Shown in pieces: positions 9,736 to 19,555 of a stretch of 64,000 nucleotides of DNA. The notes beneath the pieces were generated by a model. That model searched no databases. It had not been told where the DNA came from and saw only the letters and a program-made list of their open reading frames with translations. The number at the start of each line of letters is the position of its first letter. Positions within the stretch are counted from its first letter, which is position 1. Source of the stretch: Microvirga terricola (lineage in GTDB: Bacteria; Pseudomonadota; Alphaproteobacteria; Rhizobiales; Beijerinckiaceae); NCBI RefSeq assembly GCF_011777495.1, contig NZ_JAATJS010000002.1:1-64000 (forward strand). Reading direction: 5' to 3'. The translations under genes were made by a program, and so were the position numbers.

Positions 9736-10854
9736 ATGCTCGACTGGAATGAGACTCAAAACGCTCCGCTGCTCGCATCCACCTTATCTGCCAATCCTGC
9801 CGATACGACGGGGCTGGGCTCGATCGACCGCAGCGGCGGGCGCGTCAATGTTGACGACAAGGCGATGATCAATTGTCGCGCAGACGTGAATCAGCTGTTG
9901 CCCCTCAAGTACAAATGGGCCTGGGAGAAGTACCTGGCCGCCTGCAACAATCATTGGATGCCCACCGAGGTCTCGATGCAGGCCGACATTGCGCTTTGGA
10001 AATCCCGCGAAGGACTAACCGAGGACGAGCGGCGCATGGTGAAGCGTAATCTTGGATTCTTTGCCGCGTCCGAAAGCCTGGTGGCCAACAACATCGTGCT
10101 GGCGATCTATCGTCATCTCACGAATCCGGAATGCCGCCAGTATCTGTTGCGCCAGGCCTTTGAGGAAGCGGTCCATACGCATACCTTCCAGTATATCGTG
10201 GAGAGCCTCGGCCTCGACGAGGGTGAGCTCTTCAACATGTATCGCGAGATACCCTCGATCACCGACAAAGCCGCCTGGGCGCTCAAGCATACACAGGGCA
10301 TCGAAAACCCATCCTTCGTCACAGGCACGCCTGAGGCGGACCAAGCCTTCCTGCGCGATCTCATCGCCTTCTACGTCGTCTTCGAGGGGATGTGGTTCTA
10401 TACAGGATTCGCTCAGATCCTGGCGCTCGGCCGCCGCAACAAGATGGTCGGCATCGCCGAACAATACCAGTATATCCTGCGCGACGAGAGCATCCATCTC
10501 AACTTCGGCATCGACGTGATCAATCAGATCAAGATTGAGAACCCGCATCTGTGGACGCCGTCATTCCAAGACGAAGTCCGTCAGATGCTGCGCGAGGCGG
10601 CAGAGCTAGAGGCGGCCTATGGCCGAGATACGATGCCGCGTGGCTTCCTCGGCCTCAACGCCGCCTTGTGCGAGCAGTACATGCACTTTATCGCCAATCG
10701 CCGTTGCGGGCAGCTCGGACTGGCTCCCGTCTTCGCTGAGGCCGAGAACCCGTTCCCGTGGATGTCGGAGGCGATGGACCTTAAGAAGGAAAAGAACTTC
10801 TTCGAGACCCGCGTCATCGACTATCAGAGCGGAGGTGCTCTGGCTTGGGACTGA
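9736..10854 (+). CDS. nrdB: Ribonucleotide reductase beta subunit, class Ic (Mn/Fe, no radical Tyr)
   Basis: Ferritin-like radical-generating subunit, 372 residues, with an AAGGA ribosome site. Metal ligands read as Glu113 (AASESLV), Glu144 and His147 (EEAVHTHTF), Glu217 (FEGMWFY), Glu251 and His254 (RDESIHLNF). The position four after His147, the radical tyrosine of E. coli NrdB, is Phe151 (codon TTC at 10186), and the first ligand is Glu rather than Asp. Both are hallmarks of the Chlamydia trachomatis enzyme, which replaces the tyrosyl radical by a Mn(IV)/Fe(III) cofactor. Large stretches ([17 protein letters not shown]) also match that subgroup. A short inverted repeat lies in the 85-bp gap after nrdA. 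Confidence 0.95.
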   Translation: MLDWNETQNAPLLASTLSANPADTTGLGSIDRSGGRVNVDDKAMINCRADVNQLLPLKYKWAWEKYLAACNNHWMPTEVSMQADIALWKSREGLTEDERRMVKRNLGFFAASESLVANNIVLAIYRHLTNPECRQYLLRQAFEEAVHTHTFQYIVESLGLDEGELFNMYREIPSITDKAAWALKHTQGIENPSFVTGTPEADQAFLRDLIAFYVVFEGMWFYTGFAQILALGRRNKMVGIAEQYQYILRDESIHLNFGIDVINQIKIENPHLWTPSFQDEVRQMLREAAELEAAYGRDTMPRGFLGLNAALCEQYMHFIANRRCGQLGLAPVFAEAENPFPWMSEAMDLKKEKNFFETRVIDYQSGGALAWD

Positions 10855-10878
10855 CGCTGAGGCGGAGTTGCTCGGGTG

Positions 10879-10914
10879 CTCCCCAATGAGGTGCGATGAC
10901 CTTAAGTTGGGGAG
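10879..10914. terminator. Hairpin between converging nrdB and hutC
   Basis: CTCCCCAA (10879-10886) and TTGGGGAG (10907-10914) form an 8-bp stem in the 64-bp gap between the ends of nrdB and hutC. The loop is 20 nt and there is no clear T-run, so it is a weak candidate bidirectional terminator. Confidence 0.4.
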
Positions 10915-10918
10915 GTCG

Positions 10919-11644
10919 TCAAGTATTCGGCGTGAAACGCGCCACGAGGGTATGTCTGTCGCCGGGATAAGTGAACCGCACCCAGGTAATAGGGCGGAGA
11001 TTGCTCCAGGTGCGGCGCTCGACGACGAGGCAGGCCGACCCCTTGGTGACCCCAAGCGATCGAGCCACCTCCGCTGAGGCACCGACGGCCTGGATGCGGT
11101 GCTCGGCCGTGCTCCAGGGCACCTGCCGAAGCAGCCATTGCCCGGGCGGCGTGGTGGCGAAATCCGCGTCCGATACTTCAGGGACCGCACTCGCATTGAT
11201 CCTCCGCTCCTCCACGCAGAACGGCTTCTTGCCGGCGTAGTGGACGCAGAGCAGTTTTACGAGGCGTGTGGCCTCGTTGATGTCCATCAGGCGCCGATCC
11301 TCGGCGCTGGCCTGCCGCTCACTCCGCTGCACGAGGGCATAGGCGTAGGGAAGCCCGAGCGATTTTACCTCGGTCTCTATGTCATGGATTTCGAGCACGG
11401 CGGACTGCGCGCGCGGCTGACTGACAAAGCTGCCGGCCTTCCTGTGGCGCTCAATCAAGCCGGACTTGGCAAGCTGGGTCATGACCTTGTTCACGGTCAT
11501 GCGCGAGCATTGATATTGCTCGGCGAGGTCGACCTCGAACGGCAGGCGGAAACCCGGCTGCCATTCGCCCGACACGATCCGGCTCTCGATGTCGCTCAGG
11601 ATCTTCTGGTGGAGGGTTGTTTCCTTGGCGTTTCCGTTCGCCAC
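10919..11644 (-). CDS. hutC: Histidine utilization repressor (GntR family)
   Basis: DNA-binding repressor that is released by urocanate, 241 residues. An N-terminal winged helix (about 8-72; LHQKILSDIESRIVSGEWQPG, then CSRMTVNKVMTQLAKSGLI) is followed by a UTRA ligand domain (about 95-235). I place the start at a GTG at 11644, preceded by GAGAAGGA with 10-nt spacing; the frame is open much further but would overlap hutF, and 241 residues is the usual HutC size. It lies 71 bp after hutF and is probably cotranscribed with it. A HutC-like operator lies between hutF and hutI. Confidence 0.9.
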   Translation of the reverse strand: MANGNAKETTLHQKILSDIESRIVSGEWQPGFRLPFEVDLAEQYQCSRMTVNKVMTQLAKSGLIERHRKAGSFVSQPRAQSAVLEIHDIETEVKSLGLPYAYALVQRSERQASAEDRRLMDINEATRLVKLLCVHYAGKKPFCVEERRINASAVPEVSDADFATTPPGQWLLRQVPWSTAEHRIQAVGASAEVARSLGVTKGSACLVVERRTWSNLRPITWVRFTYPGDRHTLVARFTPNT

Positions 11645-11715
11645 GTCGCGCTCATCCTTCTCAACTCTTCTGGTCCGCTTTAGCGCAGCGTCGGCGTAAG
11701 CAGAAATGAAAATCT

Positions 11716-13071
11716 TCAGCCCGTGTCGCGGGCGAGCAGGTCGCTCATTGCCGCACGGAAGCGCGCCGAGATCTGATCGCGGCGGATATGGCGTCCGTGT
11801 TCCGCCTGTTTCCGGCCGCGCACCCAGACCGTGTCGATCCCTACGCCGCTGGCAAACACGAAATGGTCGAGGAGGTGTTCCGCAGAAAGCCAAGGAACTT
11901 CCGATATATCGAGGGTCATAAGATCGGCAGGTTTGCCAGGCTCGATCCCACAGGTGCTGCCGAGCGCCTGCGCGCCGCCCTCAAGCGCCCTTTGAAGGAG
12001 GGCGAGGCCAGTCGACCCGCCAGGAGGAGCGATTACGTTGCGGGAGTGGCGGGCAAGTCGCTGTGAATATTCGAGCAGCCGTAGCTCCTCGGAAAGGGAG
12101 ATCAGGATGTTGGAATCCGAGCCGACACCAAAGCGACCGCCGCTTTGCAGGAAAAGAGGCGCCGAAAACACCCCATCGCCGAGGTTTGCCTCCGTCACGG
12201 GACATAACCCGGCGACCGCGCCGCTTTCGGCCACGCGACGCGTTTCGGCTTCCGTCATGTGGGTGGCGTGAATGAGACACCAGCGCCCGTCAACGGGCGC
12301 GCAGTCAAGCAACCATTCCACTGGCCGCGCCCCAGACCACGCGATGCAGTCTTCCACCTCCTTCACCTGTTCGGCGATGTGGATATGGATCGGCCCGTCT
12401 TGAGCGAGAGGCTGGATGGCAGCGAGCTCCTGGGGCGTGACCGCGCGCAGGCTGTGCGGTGCGACTCCGAGAATGCCACCGGGCAAGCGGGCAACGATTT
12501 TCGCTGACCGTTCCATCAGGCTTGCATAGCGATCGAGATCGTTGATGAAACGGCGCTGTCCCTCAATCGGCGCGCTCCCTCCGAAACCCGAATGGGCGTA
12601 GAAGACCGGCAGCAGCGTGAGCGCGATGCCTGCCTCCGCACTCGCTGCCGCGATTCGTTCGGCCATCTCGGCCGGGTTCGCGTAGGCCGTGCCGTCCTTA
12701 TCGTGATGCAGATAGTGGAATTCGCCCACGCGGCAGAAACCGGCTTCCAGCATTTCCATGTAAAGCTGCGCGGCCACCGCCTCGACGTGATCAGGTTCCA
12801 TGGAGAGCGCGAAGCGGTACATGACTGCACGCCAACTCCAGAAACTATCATCGCCAGGCCCGCGGGTTTCGGCCAGGCCGGCCATTGCGCGTTGGAAAGC
12901 GTGGCTATGCAGGTTGGGTATTGCGGGCAGCAGGAAACGGTGACGCTCGTCTCCCGGTTGGGCAGCGACTCCCATCTCCACACTGTCGATATGCCCGCCT
13001 GAAAGAAGAACCCGCACATCGCGCGCAATGCCGTTTGGCAGCAGTGCGTTCTCGGCATGAATGACGGTCAT
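11716..13071 (-). CDS. hutF: Formimidoylglutamate deiminase
   Basis: Converts N-formimino-L-glutamate to N-formyl-L-glutamate and ammonia, step 4 of the five-step histidine pathway. 451 residues from ATG 13071, which has an AGGAGA site; the upstream open frame would run past the promoter. Amidohydrolase fold: metal ligands in NLHSHAFQRAMAGLAE, HIHIAEQ, LIHATHM and the catalytic Asp in GSDSNILISL. HutF rather than HutE-type formiminoglutamase agrees with hutG on the other side of the cluster. Confidence 0.94.
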   Translation of the reverse strand: MTVIHAENALLPNGIARDVRVLLSGGHIDSVEMGVAAQPGDERHRFLLPAIPNLHSHAFQRAMAGLAETRGPGDDSFWSWRAVMYRFALSMEPDHVEAVAAQLYMEMLEAGFCRVGEFHYLHHDKDGTAYANPAEMAERIAAASAEAGIALTLLPVFYAHSGFGGSAPIEGQRRFINDLDRYASLMERSAKIVARLPGGILGVAPHSLRAVTPQELAAIQPLAQDGPIHIHIAEQVKEVEDCIAWSGARPVEWLLDCAPVDGRWCLIHATHMTEAETRRVAESGAVAGLCPVTEANLGDGVFSAPLFLQSGGRFGVGSDSNILISLSEELRLLEYSQRLARHSRNVIAPPGGSTGLALLQRALEGGAQALGSTCGIEPGKPADLMTLDISEVPWLSAEHLLDHFVFASGVGIDTVWVRGRKQAEHGRHIRRDQISARFRAAMSDLLARDTG

Positions 13072-13183
13072 CGCGGTCTCCTCGCCTAGCGTTCCGCCGA
13101 ATTTCCGGCTTGCGTGGATGTCAATTAAGTATATACATAAAGACGAGCGGACACGCAACAAGGTGTGACAGGGAAACGAGAGC
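13072..13183. promoter_or_regulatory. Divergent hutF/hutI promoter region with HutC-like operator
   Basis: The 112-bp gap holds AAGTATATACATAA; its core GTATATAC (13129-13136) is a perfect palindrome and the wider site differs at one base from TGTA-N2-TACA, the arrangement of known HutC operators in Pseudomonas. It is placed to control both directions. Confidence 0.6.
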
Positions 13184-14410
13184 ATGGCGGAAGGCGATCG
13201 CATCTGGACGAATGCTCGGCTTGCAACGCTTGACCCGCGCCTGATCGGACTGGGTGTGGTGGAGAGCGGTGCACTCGCCGTCCGCGACGGGCGCATTCTG
13301 TTCGCCGGTCCGGCGGCTGAGTTGCCGGCTCCTTATGTTGCACGTGCTGAGGTCGTGGACTGCGAGGGGCGCTGGATCACGCCTGGGTTCGTCGACTGCC
13401 ACACCCATCTTGTTCATGCTGGAAACCGCGCGCGTGAGTTCGAGATGCGACTCGCTGGCGCAACCTATGAGGAGATTGCGCGGGCAGGGGGAGGCATCGT
13501 TTCGTCCGTCTCGAGTGTGCGGGCTGCAAGCGAAGACGATCTCGTGCGCGAAAGCTTGCCGCGGCTCGATGCATTGCTGGCGGAAGGCGTCACCACGGTC
13601 GAGATCAAGTCCGGTTACGGACTGACTGTCGAGCATGAGCTGAAGATCCTGCGCGTAGCTCGCAGGCTCAGGGAGGAGAGGGCGGTCTCGGTGACCGCCA
13701 CCTATCTCGGCGCACATGCGCTGCCCCCCGAATACAAGAGCCGCGCCGATTTTCTGCGGGAGGTCGTGCTGCCAGGGCTGGAAGCCGCACATGCAGCGGG
13801 TCTCGCGGATGCAGTTGACGGCTTCTGTGAGGGCATCGCCTTTTCCCCCGAGGAAATCCGGCTTGTTTTCGATGCTGCCAAAAAGCTCGGCCTGCCGGTC
13901 AAATTGCACGCCGACCAACTCTCCAACCTGTCCGGCGCAGCGCTTGCTGCGGAATACGGAGCGTTGTCAGCCGATCATCTGGAATATGCCGACGAGAGAG
14001 GCGCCGCCGCCATGGCCCGCGCCGGTACGGTAGCTGTCCTGCTCCCTGGGGCCTTCTATTTTATCCGCGAGACGAAGAAGCCGCCGGTCGATCTCTTCCG
14101 CAAACATGGCGTGAAGATTGCGCTCGCCACCGACAACAATCCCGGTACGTCGCCGCTTACTTCCGTGCTTCTGACGATGAATATGGGTGCGACCCTTTTC
14201 GGTCTCACCGTCGAGGAGTGCCTTGCCGGTGTGACACGCGAGGCCGCCCGCGCGCTTGGTCGTCAGCCGGAGATCGGCACGCTGGAGTCCGGCAAGGTCG
14301 CCGATCTCGCCATCTGGGACATCGAGGACCCTGCCGAGCTCGTCTACCGGATGGGCTTTAACCCGCTCCACGCACGCGTGTGGAGGGGGCGGGCACAAGT
14401 TCAGGCCTGA
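13184..14410 (+). CDS. hutI: Imidazolonepropionase
   Basis: Hydrolyses 4-imidazolone-5-propionate to N-formimino-L-glutamate, 408 residues, the family length. Metal ligands in [12 protein letters not shown], then [17 protein letters not shown] and the Asp in [11 protein letters not shown]. First gene of the plus-strand hut operon; hutH follows after 13 bp. An overlapping shadow frame on the other strand is not coding. Confidence 0.96.
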   Translation: MAEGDRIWTNARLATLDPRLIGLGVVESGALAVRDGRILFAGPAAELPAPYVARAEVVDCEGRWITPGFVDCHTHLVHAGNRAREFEMRLAGATYEEIARAGGGIVSSVSSVRAASEDDLVRESLPRLDALLAEGVTTVEIKSGYGLTVEHELKILRVARRLREERAVSVTATYLGAHALPPEYKSRADFLREVVLPGLEAAHAAGLADAVDGFCEGIAFSPEEIRLVFDAAKKLGLPVKLHADQLSNLSGAALAAEYGALSADHLEYADERGAAAMARAGTVAVLLPGAFYFIRETKKPPVDLFRKHGVKIALATDNNPGTSPLTSVLLTMNMGATLFGLTVEECLAGVTREAARALGRQPEIGTLESGKVADLAIWDIEDPAELVYRMGFNPLHARVWRGRAQVQA

Positions 14411-14423
14411 GAAGAGGCAAATC

Positions 14424-15959
14424 ATGACCATCATCCTGCATCCTGGCGCGGTGTCGCTCGACAATCTTGCCGCAATTTACTGGAATAACGTGGCCGCCAA
14501 GCTCGACCGCGGCAGCGACGCCAATATCGGGAAGGCCGCTGCCCGCATTGCGGCCATCGCCGCCGGCAACGAGCCAGTCTACGGCATCAACACCGGCTTC
14601 GGTAAGCTTGCCTCGATCAAAATTGACGCCGCCGATACGGCCACACTCCAGCGCAATCTCATCCTCTCCCATTGCTGCGGCGTGGGGGCGCCACTGTCGG
14701 AGAATATCGTGCGCCTCATCATGGCGCTGAAGCTCATATCGCTCGGACGCGGTGCCTCCGGCGTGCGGTTGGAGCTGGTGCGCCTGATCGAAGACATGTT
14801 GGAGAGAGGTGTGACACCGGTCATCCCGGAAAAAGGGTCTGTCGGCGCCTCGGGGGATCTTGCGCCACTCGCCCACATGGCTGCGGTGATGATGGGAGAG
14901 GCCGAGGCCTTCTATCAGGCTGAGCGGTTGCCCGGCCGTGTCGCTCTGGAGCGGGCGGGACTCAAGCCGGTGGTGCTCGCAGCCAAGGAAGGACTTGCCC
15001 TCATCAATGGCACGCAGGCATCCACCGCCTTGGCGCTCGGCGGCCTGTTTCGCGCCCACCGCGCTGCTCAGGCGGCACTGATTACTGGGGCCATGTCAAC
15101 CGATGCGGCCATGGGCTCGTCCGCGCCGTTCACGGCCGAAATCCATACGCTGCGCGGCCACAGGGGCCAGATCGACACCGCTGCGGCTCTTCGCGGATTG
15201 CTAGAAGGATCGGCTATCCGCCAGAGCCATCTGCACGGCGATGAGCGCGTGCAGGATCCCTATTGCATCCGCTGCCAGCCGCAAGTGGACGGAGCCTGCC
15301 TCGACCTTTTGCGCATGGCTGGCCGCACGCTTGAGATCGAGGCAAACGCGGTGACGGACAATCCACTCGTACTGTCGGATGACAGCGTCGTTTCTGGCGG
15401 TAATTTTCACGCTGAACCGGTCGCCTTCGCCGCCGATCAGATCGCGATGGCGGTATGCGAGATCGGTGCCATTGCTCAACGCCGCATCGCGCTGCTCGTC
15501 GATCCGGCGCTATCCTATGGTCTGCCTGCGTTCCTGGCGAAGAAGCCGGGGCTGAATTCCGGCCTCATGATCGCGGAAGTCACATCTGCTGCGCTGATGA
15601 GCGAGAACAAGCAGATGGCACATCCCGCCTCTGTCGACTCGACGCCGACCTCGGCGAACCAGGAGGATCACGTCTCCATGGCTTGCCATGGCGCGCGACG
15701 GCTCGTCCAGATGACTGAAAACCTGTTTGCCATCATCGGCATCGAGGCCTTGGCAGCAGCTCAAGGCATTGAGCTGCGCGCCCCGCTGACCACGAGCCCG
15801 AAACTGCAGACGGTCATCGCTACCCTGCGCTCCGTCGTGCCGACGTTGGAGGAGGACCGCTACATGGCGCCCGATCTGGATGCCGCCGCGGCGCTCGTTG
15901 CCGACGGCAGGTTGATCGCCTGCGTCTCGGCCAGCCTGCTGCCGGTGCTGGAGGTATAA
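14424..15959 (+). CDS. hutH: Histidine ammonia-lyase
   Basis: Eliminates ammonia from L-histidine to give urocanate. 511 residues from the ATG at 14424, which is preceded by AAGAGG; an open frame starting inside hutI is ignored. The Ala142-Ser143-Gly144 triad in [15 protein letters not shown] forms the MIO electrophile, with Ser at the same number as in Pseudomonas putida. Also seen: YGINTGFG near the N-terminus and NQEDHVSM in the C-terminal part. Its stop is one base from hutG. Confidence 0.97.
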   Translation: MTIILHPGAVSLDNLAAIYWNNVAAKLDRGSDANIGKAAARIAAIAAGNEPVYGINTGFGKLASIKIDAADTATLQRNLILSHCCGVGAPLSENIVRLIMALKLISLGRGASGVRLELVRLIEDMLERGVTPVIPEKGSVGASGDLAPLAHMAAVMMGEAEAFYQAERLPGRVALERAGLKPVVLAAKEGLALINGTQASTALALGGLFRAHRAAQAALITGAMSTDAAMGSSAPFTAEIHTLRGHRGQIDTAAALRGLLEGSAIRQSHLHGDERVQDPYCIRCQPQVDGACLDLLRMAGRTLEIEANAVTDNPLVLSDDSVVSGGNFHAEPVAFAADQIAMAVCEIGAIAQRRIALLVDPALSYGLPAFLAKKPGLNSGLMIAEVTSAALMSENKQMAHPASVDSTPTSANQEDHVSMACHGARRLVQMTENLFAIIGIEALAAAQGIELRAPLTTSPKLQTVIATLRSVVPTLEEDRYMAPDLDAAAALVADGRLIACVSASLLPVLEV

Positions 15960-15960
15960 C

Positions 15961-16764
15961 ATGTCCCCTGTCTTCGAGATCAGCCGCGGCTCTTCGCCCG
16001 TCATCCTCGCTTTTCCGCACACGGGCACGGAGCTACCGCCGGAGATTGCCGCGAGGCTTAACGACAACGGTACGATCCTGGCTGACACCGATTGGCATAT
16101 CGACACCCTTTATGCCGGCCTGCTGCCCAAGGTGACGACGGTTCGGGCGACGTTCCATCGCTACGTGATTGACGCCAATCGGGATCCGTCTGGGGCGAGC
16201 CTCTATCCGGGCCAGAACACTACCGGCCTCATCCCCGAGACCGATTTCGACGGTAAGTCCCTCTGGAAATCGGGGGAGGAGCCGACCGAAGCCGACATTT
16301 GCCGTCGCGTGGAGCAGTTCCATGCACCTTATCATGCCGCGCTTTCGGCCGAGATCGACCGAGTGAAGGCACTGCATGGTGTCGCCGTCCTCTACGACTG
16401 CCACTCCATCCGTTCACATATCCCGTTCCTGTTTGAAGGACGGCTGCCGGACTTCAACATCGGCACTCACATGGGGCGCGCCTGCGATCCAGCGATCGAG
16501 GCCGCCGCCGTCGAGTCTGCGCGCGCGGCGGAGGACTACACCCATGTGCTGAACGGCCGCTTCAAAGGAGGATGGACGACACGGCACTACGGTCGACCGG
16601 AGAGCGGCGTCCATGCGATCCAGATGGAACTCGCACAGTCGACCCATTTGATGGCTGAAACCCCGCCCTACGCCTACGAGCCCGCAAAGGCGGAAGCACT
16701 CCGCGTCCAGCTGAAAGCCATTCTCGAGCGCATCGAAGCGATCGCGCTTCGTCTCGGACATTGA
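15961..16764 (+). CDS. hutG: N-formylglutamate deformylase
   Basis: Last pathway step: N-formyl-L-glutamate to glutamate and formate. 267 residues, N-formylglutamate amidohydrolase family: SPVILAFPHTGTELP, DTDWHIDTLYAGL, RYVIDANRDPSG and YDCHSIRSHIPFLFEG carry the conserved His/Asp residues. The ribosome site GGAGGTATAAC overlaps the end of hutH, indicating coupled translation. Confidence 0.95.
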   Translation: MSPVFEISRGSSPVILAFPHTGTELPPEIAARLNDNGTILADTDWHIDTLYAGLLPKVTTVRATFHRYVIDANRDPSGASLYPGQNTTGLIPETDFDGKSLWKSGEEPTEADICRRVEQFHAPYHAALSAEIDRVKALHGVAVLYDCHSIRSHIPFLFEGRLPDFNIGTHMGRACDPAIEAAAVESARAAEDYTHVLNGRFKGGWTTRHYGRPESGVHAIQMELAQSTHLMAETPPYAYEPAKAEALRVQLKAILERIEAIALRLGH

Positions 16765-16776
16765 GAGGACAAGATC

Positions 16777-18450
16777 ATGACCAATCCGCGCCACAACGTT
16801 CGCGAGGTCCGCGCGCCAAGGGGCACCGAACTCAACGCTAAAAGCTGGGTCACGGAAGCGCCGCTGCGCATGTTGATGAACAATCTCGATCCGGATGTCG
16901 CCGAGCGCCCGAATGAGCTTGTTGTCTATGGCGGCATCGGCCGCGCCGCTCGCACATGGGAGGATTTCGACCGTATTGTCGCAACCCTCAAGACGCTGAA
17001 CGACGACGAAACGCTCCTGGTACAGTCCGGCAAACCTGTCGGCGTCTTCCGGACGCACAAGGACGCGCCGCGTGTGCTGATCGCTAACTCAAACCTCGTT
17101 CCGCACTGGGCGACCTGGGACCATTTCAACGAACTCGACAGAAAGGGGCTGGCCATGTACGGCCAGATGACCGCGGGTTCCTGGATTTATATCGGGACCC
17201 AGGGGATCGTTCAGGGCACCTACGAGACATTCGTTGAGGCTGGCCGCCAGCACTATGGCGGCAACCTGACGGGCAAGTGGATTTTGACGGGAGGCCTCGG
17301 CGGCATGGGTGGTGCCCAGCCGCTGGCGGCCGTCATGGCTGGCGCTTGCTGCCTGGCTGTCGAGTGTGATGAGACTCGCGTCGATTTCCGCCTGCGCACA
17401 CGCTATCTCGACGCCAAAGCGCATACGCTCGACGAGGCGCTCGCCATGATCGATCAATGGACGAAGGCAGGAGAGGCGAAGTCTGTTGGTCTCATCGGCA
17501 ACGCCGCTGAGATATTCCCTGAAATCGTGCGCCGCGGCGTGAAGCCTGACATCGTCACCGATCAGACTTCAGCCCATGATCCGATACATGGCTATCTTCC
17601 GGCTGGCTGGACGGTGGCCGAATGGCGCGCGAAGCAGGAAAGCGATCCGAAAGCCGTGGAGGCAGCGGCCCGCGCTTCGATGAAAGTCCATGTCGCTGCC
17701 ATGGTCGACTTTTGGAACATGGGTGTCCCAACGCTCGACTACGGCAACAACATCCGCCAGGTGGCCAAGGAGGAAGGGCTGGACAACGCTTTCGCATTTC
17801 CTGGCTTCGTGCCGGCGTACATTCGTCCGCTCTTCTGCCGTGGCATCGGCCCCTTCCGCTGGGCGGCGCTTTCGGGCGACCCGGAGGACATCTACAAGAC
17901 AGACGCCAAGGTCAAGGAGTTGCTGCCCGACAATGCTCATCTGCATAACTGGCTTGACATGGCTAAGGAACGCATCTCCTTCCAAGGGCTGCCAGCGCGG
18001 ATCTGCTGGGTAGGCCTCGGTGACCGTCATCGCCTCGGCCTGGCGTTCAACGAGATGGTGAGAAACGGCGAGCTGAAGGCGCCGATTGTCATCGGCCGCG
18101 ACCATCTCGATTCAGGCTCGGTCGCTTCTCCCAATCGCGAAACGGAGGCAATGAAGGACGGCTCCGATGCCGTCTCCGACTGGCCGCTGCTCAACGCACT
18201 CCTCAACTGCGCTTCCGGTGCGACTTGGGTGTCGCTGCACCACGGTGGTGGCGTGGGCATGGGCTTCTCGCAGCATTCAGGCATGGTCATCTGCTGCGAC
18301 GGCACAGACGATGCCGCGCGCCGCATCGAACGCGTCTTGTGGAACGATCCGGCTACAGGCGTCATGCGCCATGCCGATGCAGGCTACGACGTCGCGTTGG
18401 ACTGCGCGAGGGAAAAGGGCCTGCGCCTGCCGGGCATCCTTGGTAACTGA
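16777..18450 (+). CDS. hutU: Urocanate hydratase
   Basis: Hydrates urocanate to 4-imidazolone-5-propionate using tightly bound NAD as electrophile. 557 residues, full length. Seen: [13 protein letters not shown] near the start, the nucleotide-binding segment [28 protein letters not shown] and the C-terminal [19 protein letters not shown]. An AGAGGA site precedes the ATG, 12 bp after hutG. Confidence 0.97.
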   Translation: MTNPRHNVREVRAPRGTELNAKSWVTEAPLRMLMNNLDPDVAERPNELVVYGGIGRAARTWEDFDRIVATLKTLNDDETLLVQSGKPVGVFRTHKDAPRVLIANSNLVPHWATWDHFNELDRKGLAMYGQMTAGSWIYIGTQGIVQGTYETFVEAGRQHYGGNLTGKWILTGGLGGMGGAQPLAAVMAGACCLAVECDETRVDFRLRTRYLDAKAHTLDEALAMIDQWTKAGEAKSVGLIGNAAEIFPEIVRRGVKPDIVTDQTSAHDPIHGYLPAGWTVAEWRAKQESDPKAVEAAARASMKVHVAAMVDFWNMGVPTLDYGNNIRQVAKEEGLDNAFAFPGFVPAYIRPLFCRGIGPFRWAALSGDPEDIYKTDAKVKELLPDNAHLHNWLDMAKERISFQGLPARICWVGLGDRHRLGLAFNEMVRNGELKAPIVIGRDHLDSGSVASPNRETEAMKDGSDAVSDWPLLNALLNCASGATWVSLHHGGGVGMGFSQHSGMVICCDGTDDAARRIERVLWNDPATGVMRHADAGYDVALDCAREKGLRLPGILGN

Positions 18451-18462
18451 GGCGAGGCTAAG

Positions 18463-19035
18463 ATGCGGATTATCCGGCGCCGGGATTATTCACGTATGCC
18501 ATGGAAAAACGGGCAGGGCCTCACCGAGGAGGTGATGGCCTTCCCGGCTGGCAGCAGCGTTGAGAGTTTCGACTGGCGCCTCAGCATTGCGCATGTTGGT
18601 ACGGACGGCCCGTTCTCGGTCTTCCCCGACATCGAACGGACCATTGCGCTTCTCGATGGCGAAGGCCTGGCGCTTGATCTGCCTGAGGGGCGCACGGTCA
18701 CGCTCGGGCCGGGTTCAGAACCGTTTTCCTTTCCAGGTGACTGGGTGATCAGCAGCCGCAATCTTCGGGGGGCGACGACCGATCTCAACATGATGACCCG
18801 TCGCGGCCGTTACAGGCACTTCATGCGCCGAGAGACTGTGATTGGCACGCTGGCCGTTCAGGCGAAGCATGACGCTCTACTCGTCTTCAATGCCATGGCC
18901 CGGGTGCGCAGCGGCGTTGAACAGGCCGAGCTTGCCCGGTGGGACACGGTTCGACTGGAGCCGGGTGAACGCCTTTCGGTGACGTCCGAGGGAGCGGTTG
19001 ACCTTTTTCTAATCGACGTGAGGCCGGAGCTGTAA
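18463..19035 (+). CDS. hutD: HutD family protein
   Basis: Cupin-fold protein of 190 residues. It begins MRIIRRRDYSRMPWKNGQG, the conserved HutD start, followed by FDWRLSIAHVGTDGPFSVFP and RTIALLDGEG. HutD has no assigned enzymatic step; in Pseudomonas it is proposed to limit hut expression by binding a pathway intermediate. It ends the operon 12 bp after hutU. Confidence 0.92.
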   Translation: MRIIRRRDYSRMPWKNGQGLTEEVMAFPAGSSVESFDWRLSIAHVGTDGPFSVFPDIERTIALLDGEGLALDLPEGRTVTLGPGSEPFSFPGDWVISSRNLRGATTDLNMMTRRGRYRHFMRRETVIGTLAVQAKHDALLVFNAMARVRSGVEQAELARWDTVRLEPGERLSVTSEGAVDLFLIDVRPEL

Positions 19036-19219
19036 GGATCTGTTGCGGCCTTCCTAGAAAACAGAACGACATCGCTGCCTGTCGATCGCCTCCGATCCCG
19101 CAGGGCCGGCTTGACCGCTAGCCTGATCGCATCGCAACGATGCCGTCGTGATCGATGGTCTTGAAACAAGGGATCGGGACGGAATGTTATAGGTTCAGCC
19201 TGAGCATTTGGAGGGCTAG

Positions 19220-19555
19220 GTGGAGCCAGAACCGCCAAATGAGACAGCGCGGAAGCCGGTCCCGACAGACATCGCGTCGCAGGGCGGCGACTCACACGGC
19301 GCGTTCACCAGGGGCGCCCTCGATCGCCTCCTCGATGAGCCGTGGCCTAGGGCCGGGATGCGGATGCACAGCATCAAAAGCGATCGGCTCGCAGAGTTTG
19401 GCGCTTCATCGAAGCTGAACGTCGAAAGGACGTTCATCGCGCTGCTCAAGGAGGAGGGACGCCGCTGCGCTGATGAGTTCCTCTTAAGACATGGCGATGA
19501 TCTTGGTCGGCGGTCCACACTTGGATGTGCTGTTGGCGGAGGCTTAAGCCAATGA
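19220..19555 (+). pseudogene. Patatin-like phospholipase remnant with internal deletion
   Basis: 111 codons from a GTG. The first part, QGGDSHGAFTRGALDRLLDE, matches the N-terminal glycine-rich loop of patatin-like proteins (usually QGGGSHGAFTWGVLDRLL), with one glycine changed to Asp. The frame then jumps directly to RMHSIKSDRLAEFGASSKLN and a C-terminal segment FLLRHGDDLGRRST that belongs near the end of the family. The catalytic GxSxG serine and DGG/DGA aspartate regions, some 200 residues, are missing. It cannot be an active lipase. Its stop overlaps the start of the next gene (ATGA), so it may still be translated as a leader. Confidence 0.7.

Noticed and set aside
10186-10194. Tyr153 of NrdB as the radical tyrosine (class Ia)
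   Set aside because: It is six, not four, residues after the ligand His147; the same tyrosine exists in the Chlamydia class Ic protein, where the radical position is Phe.
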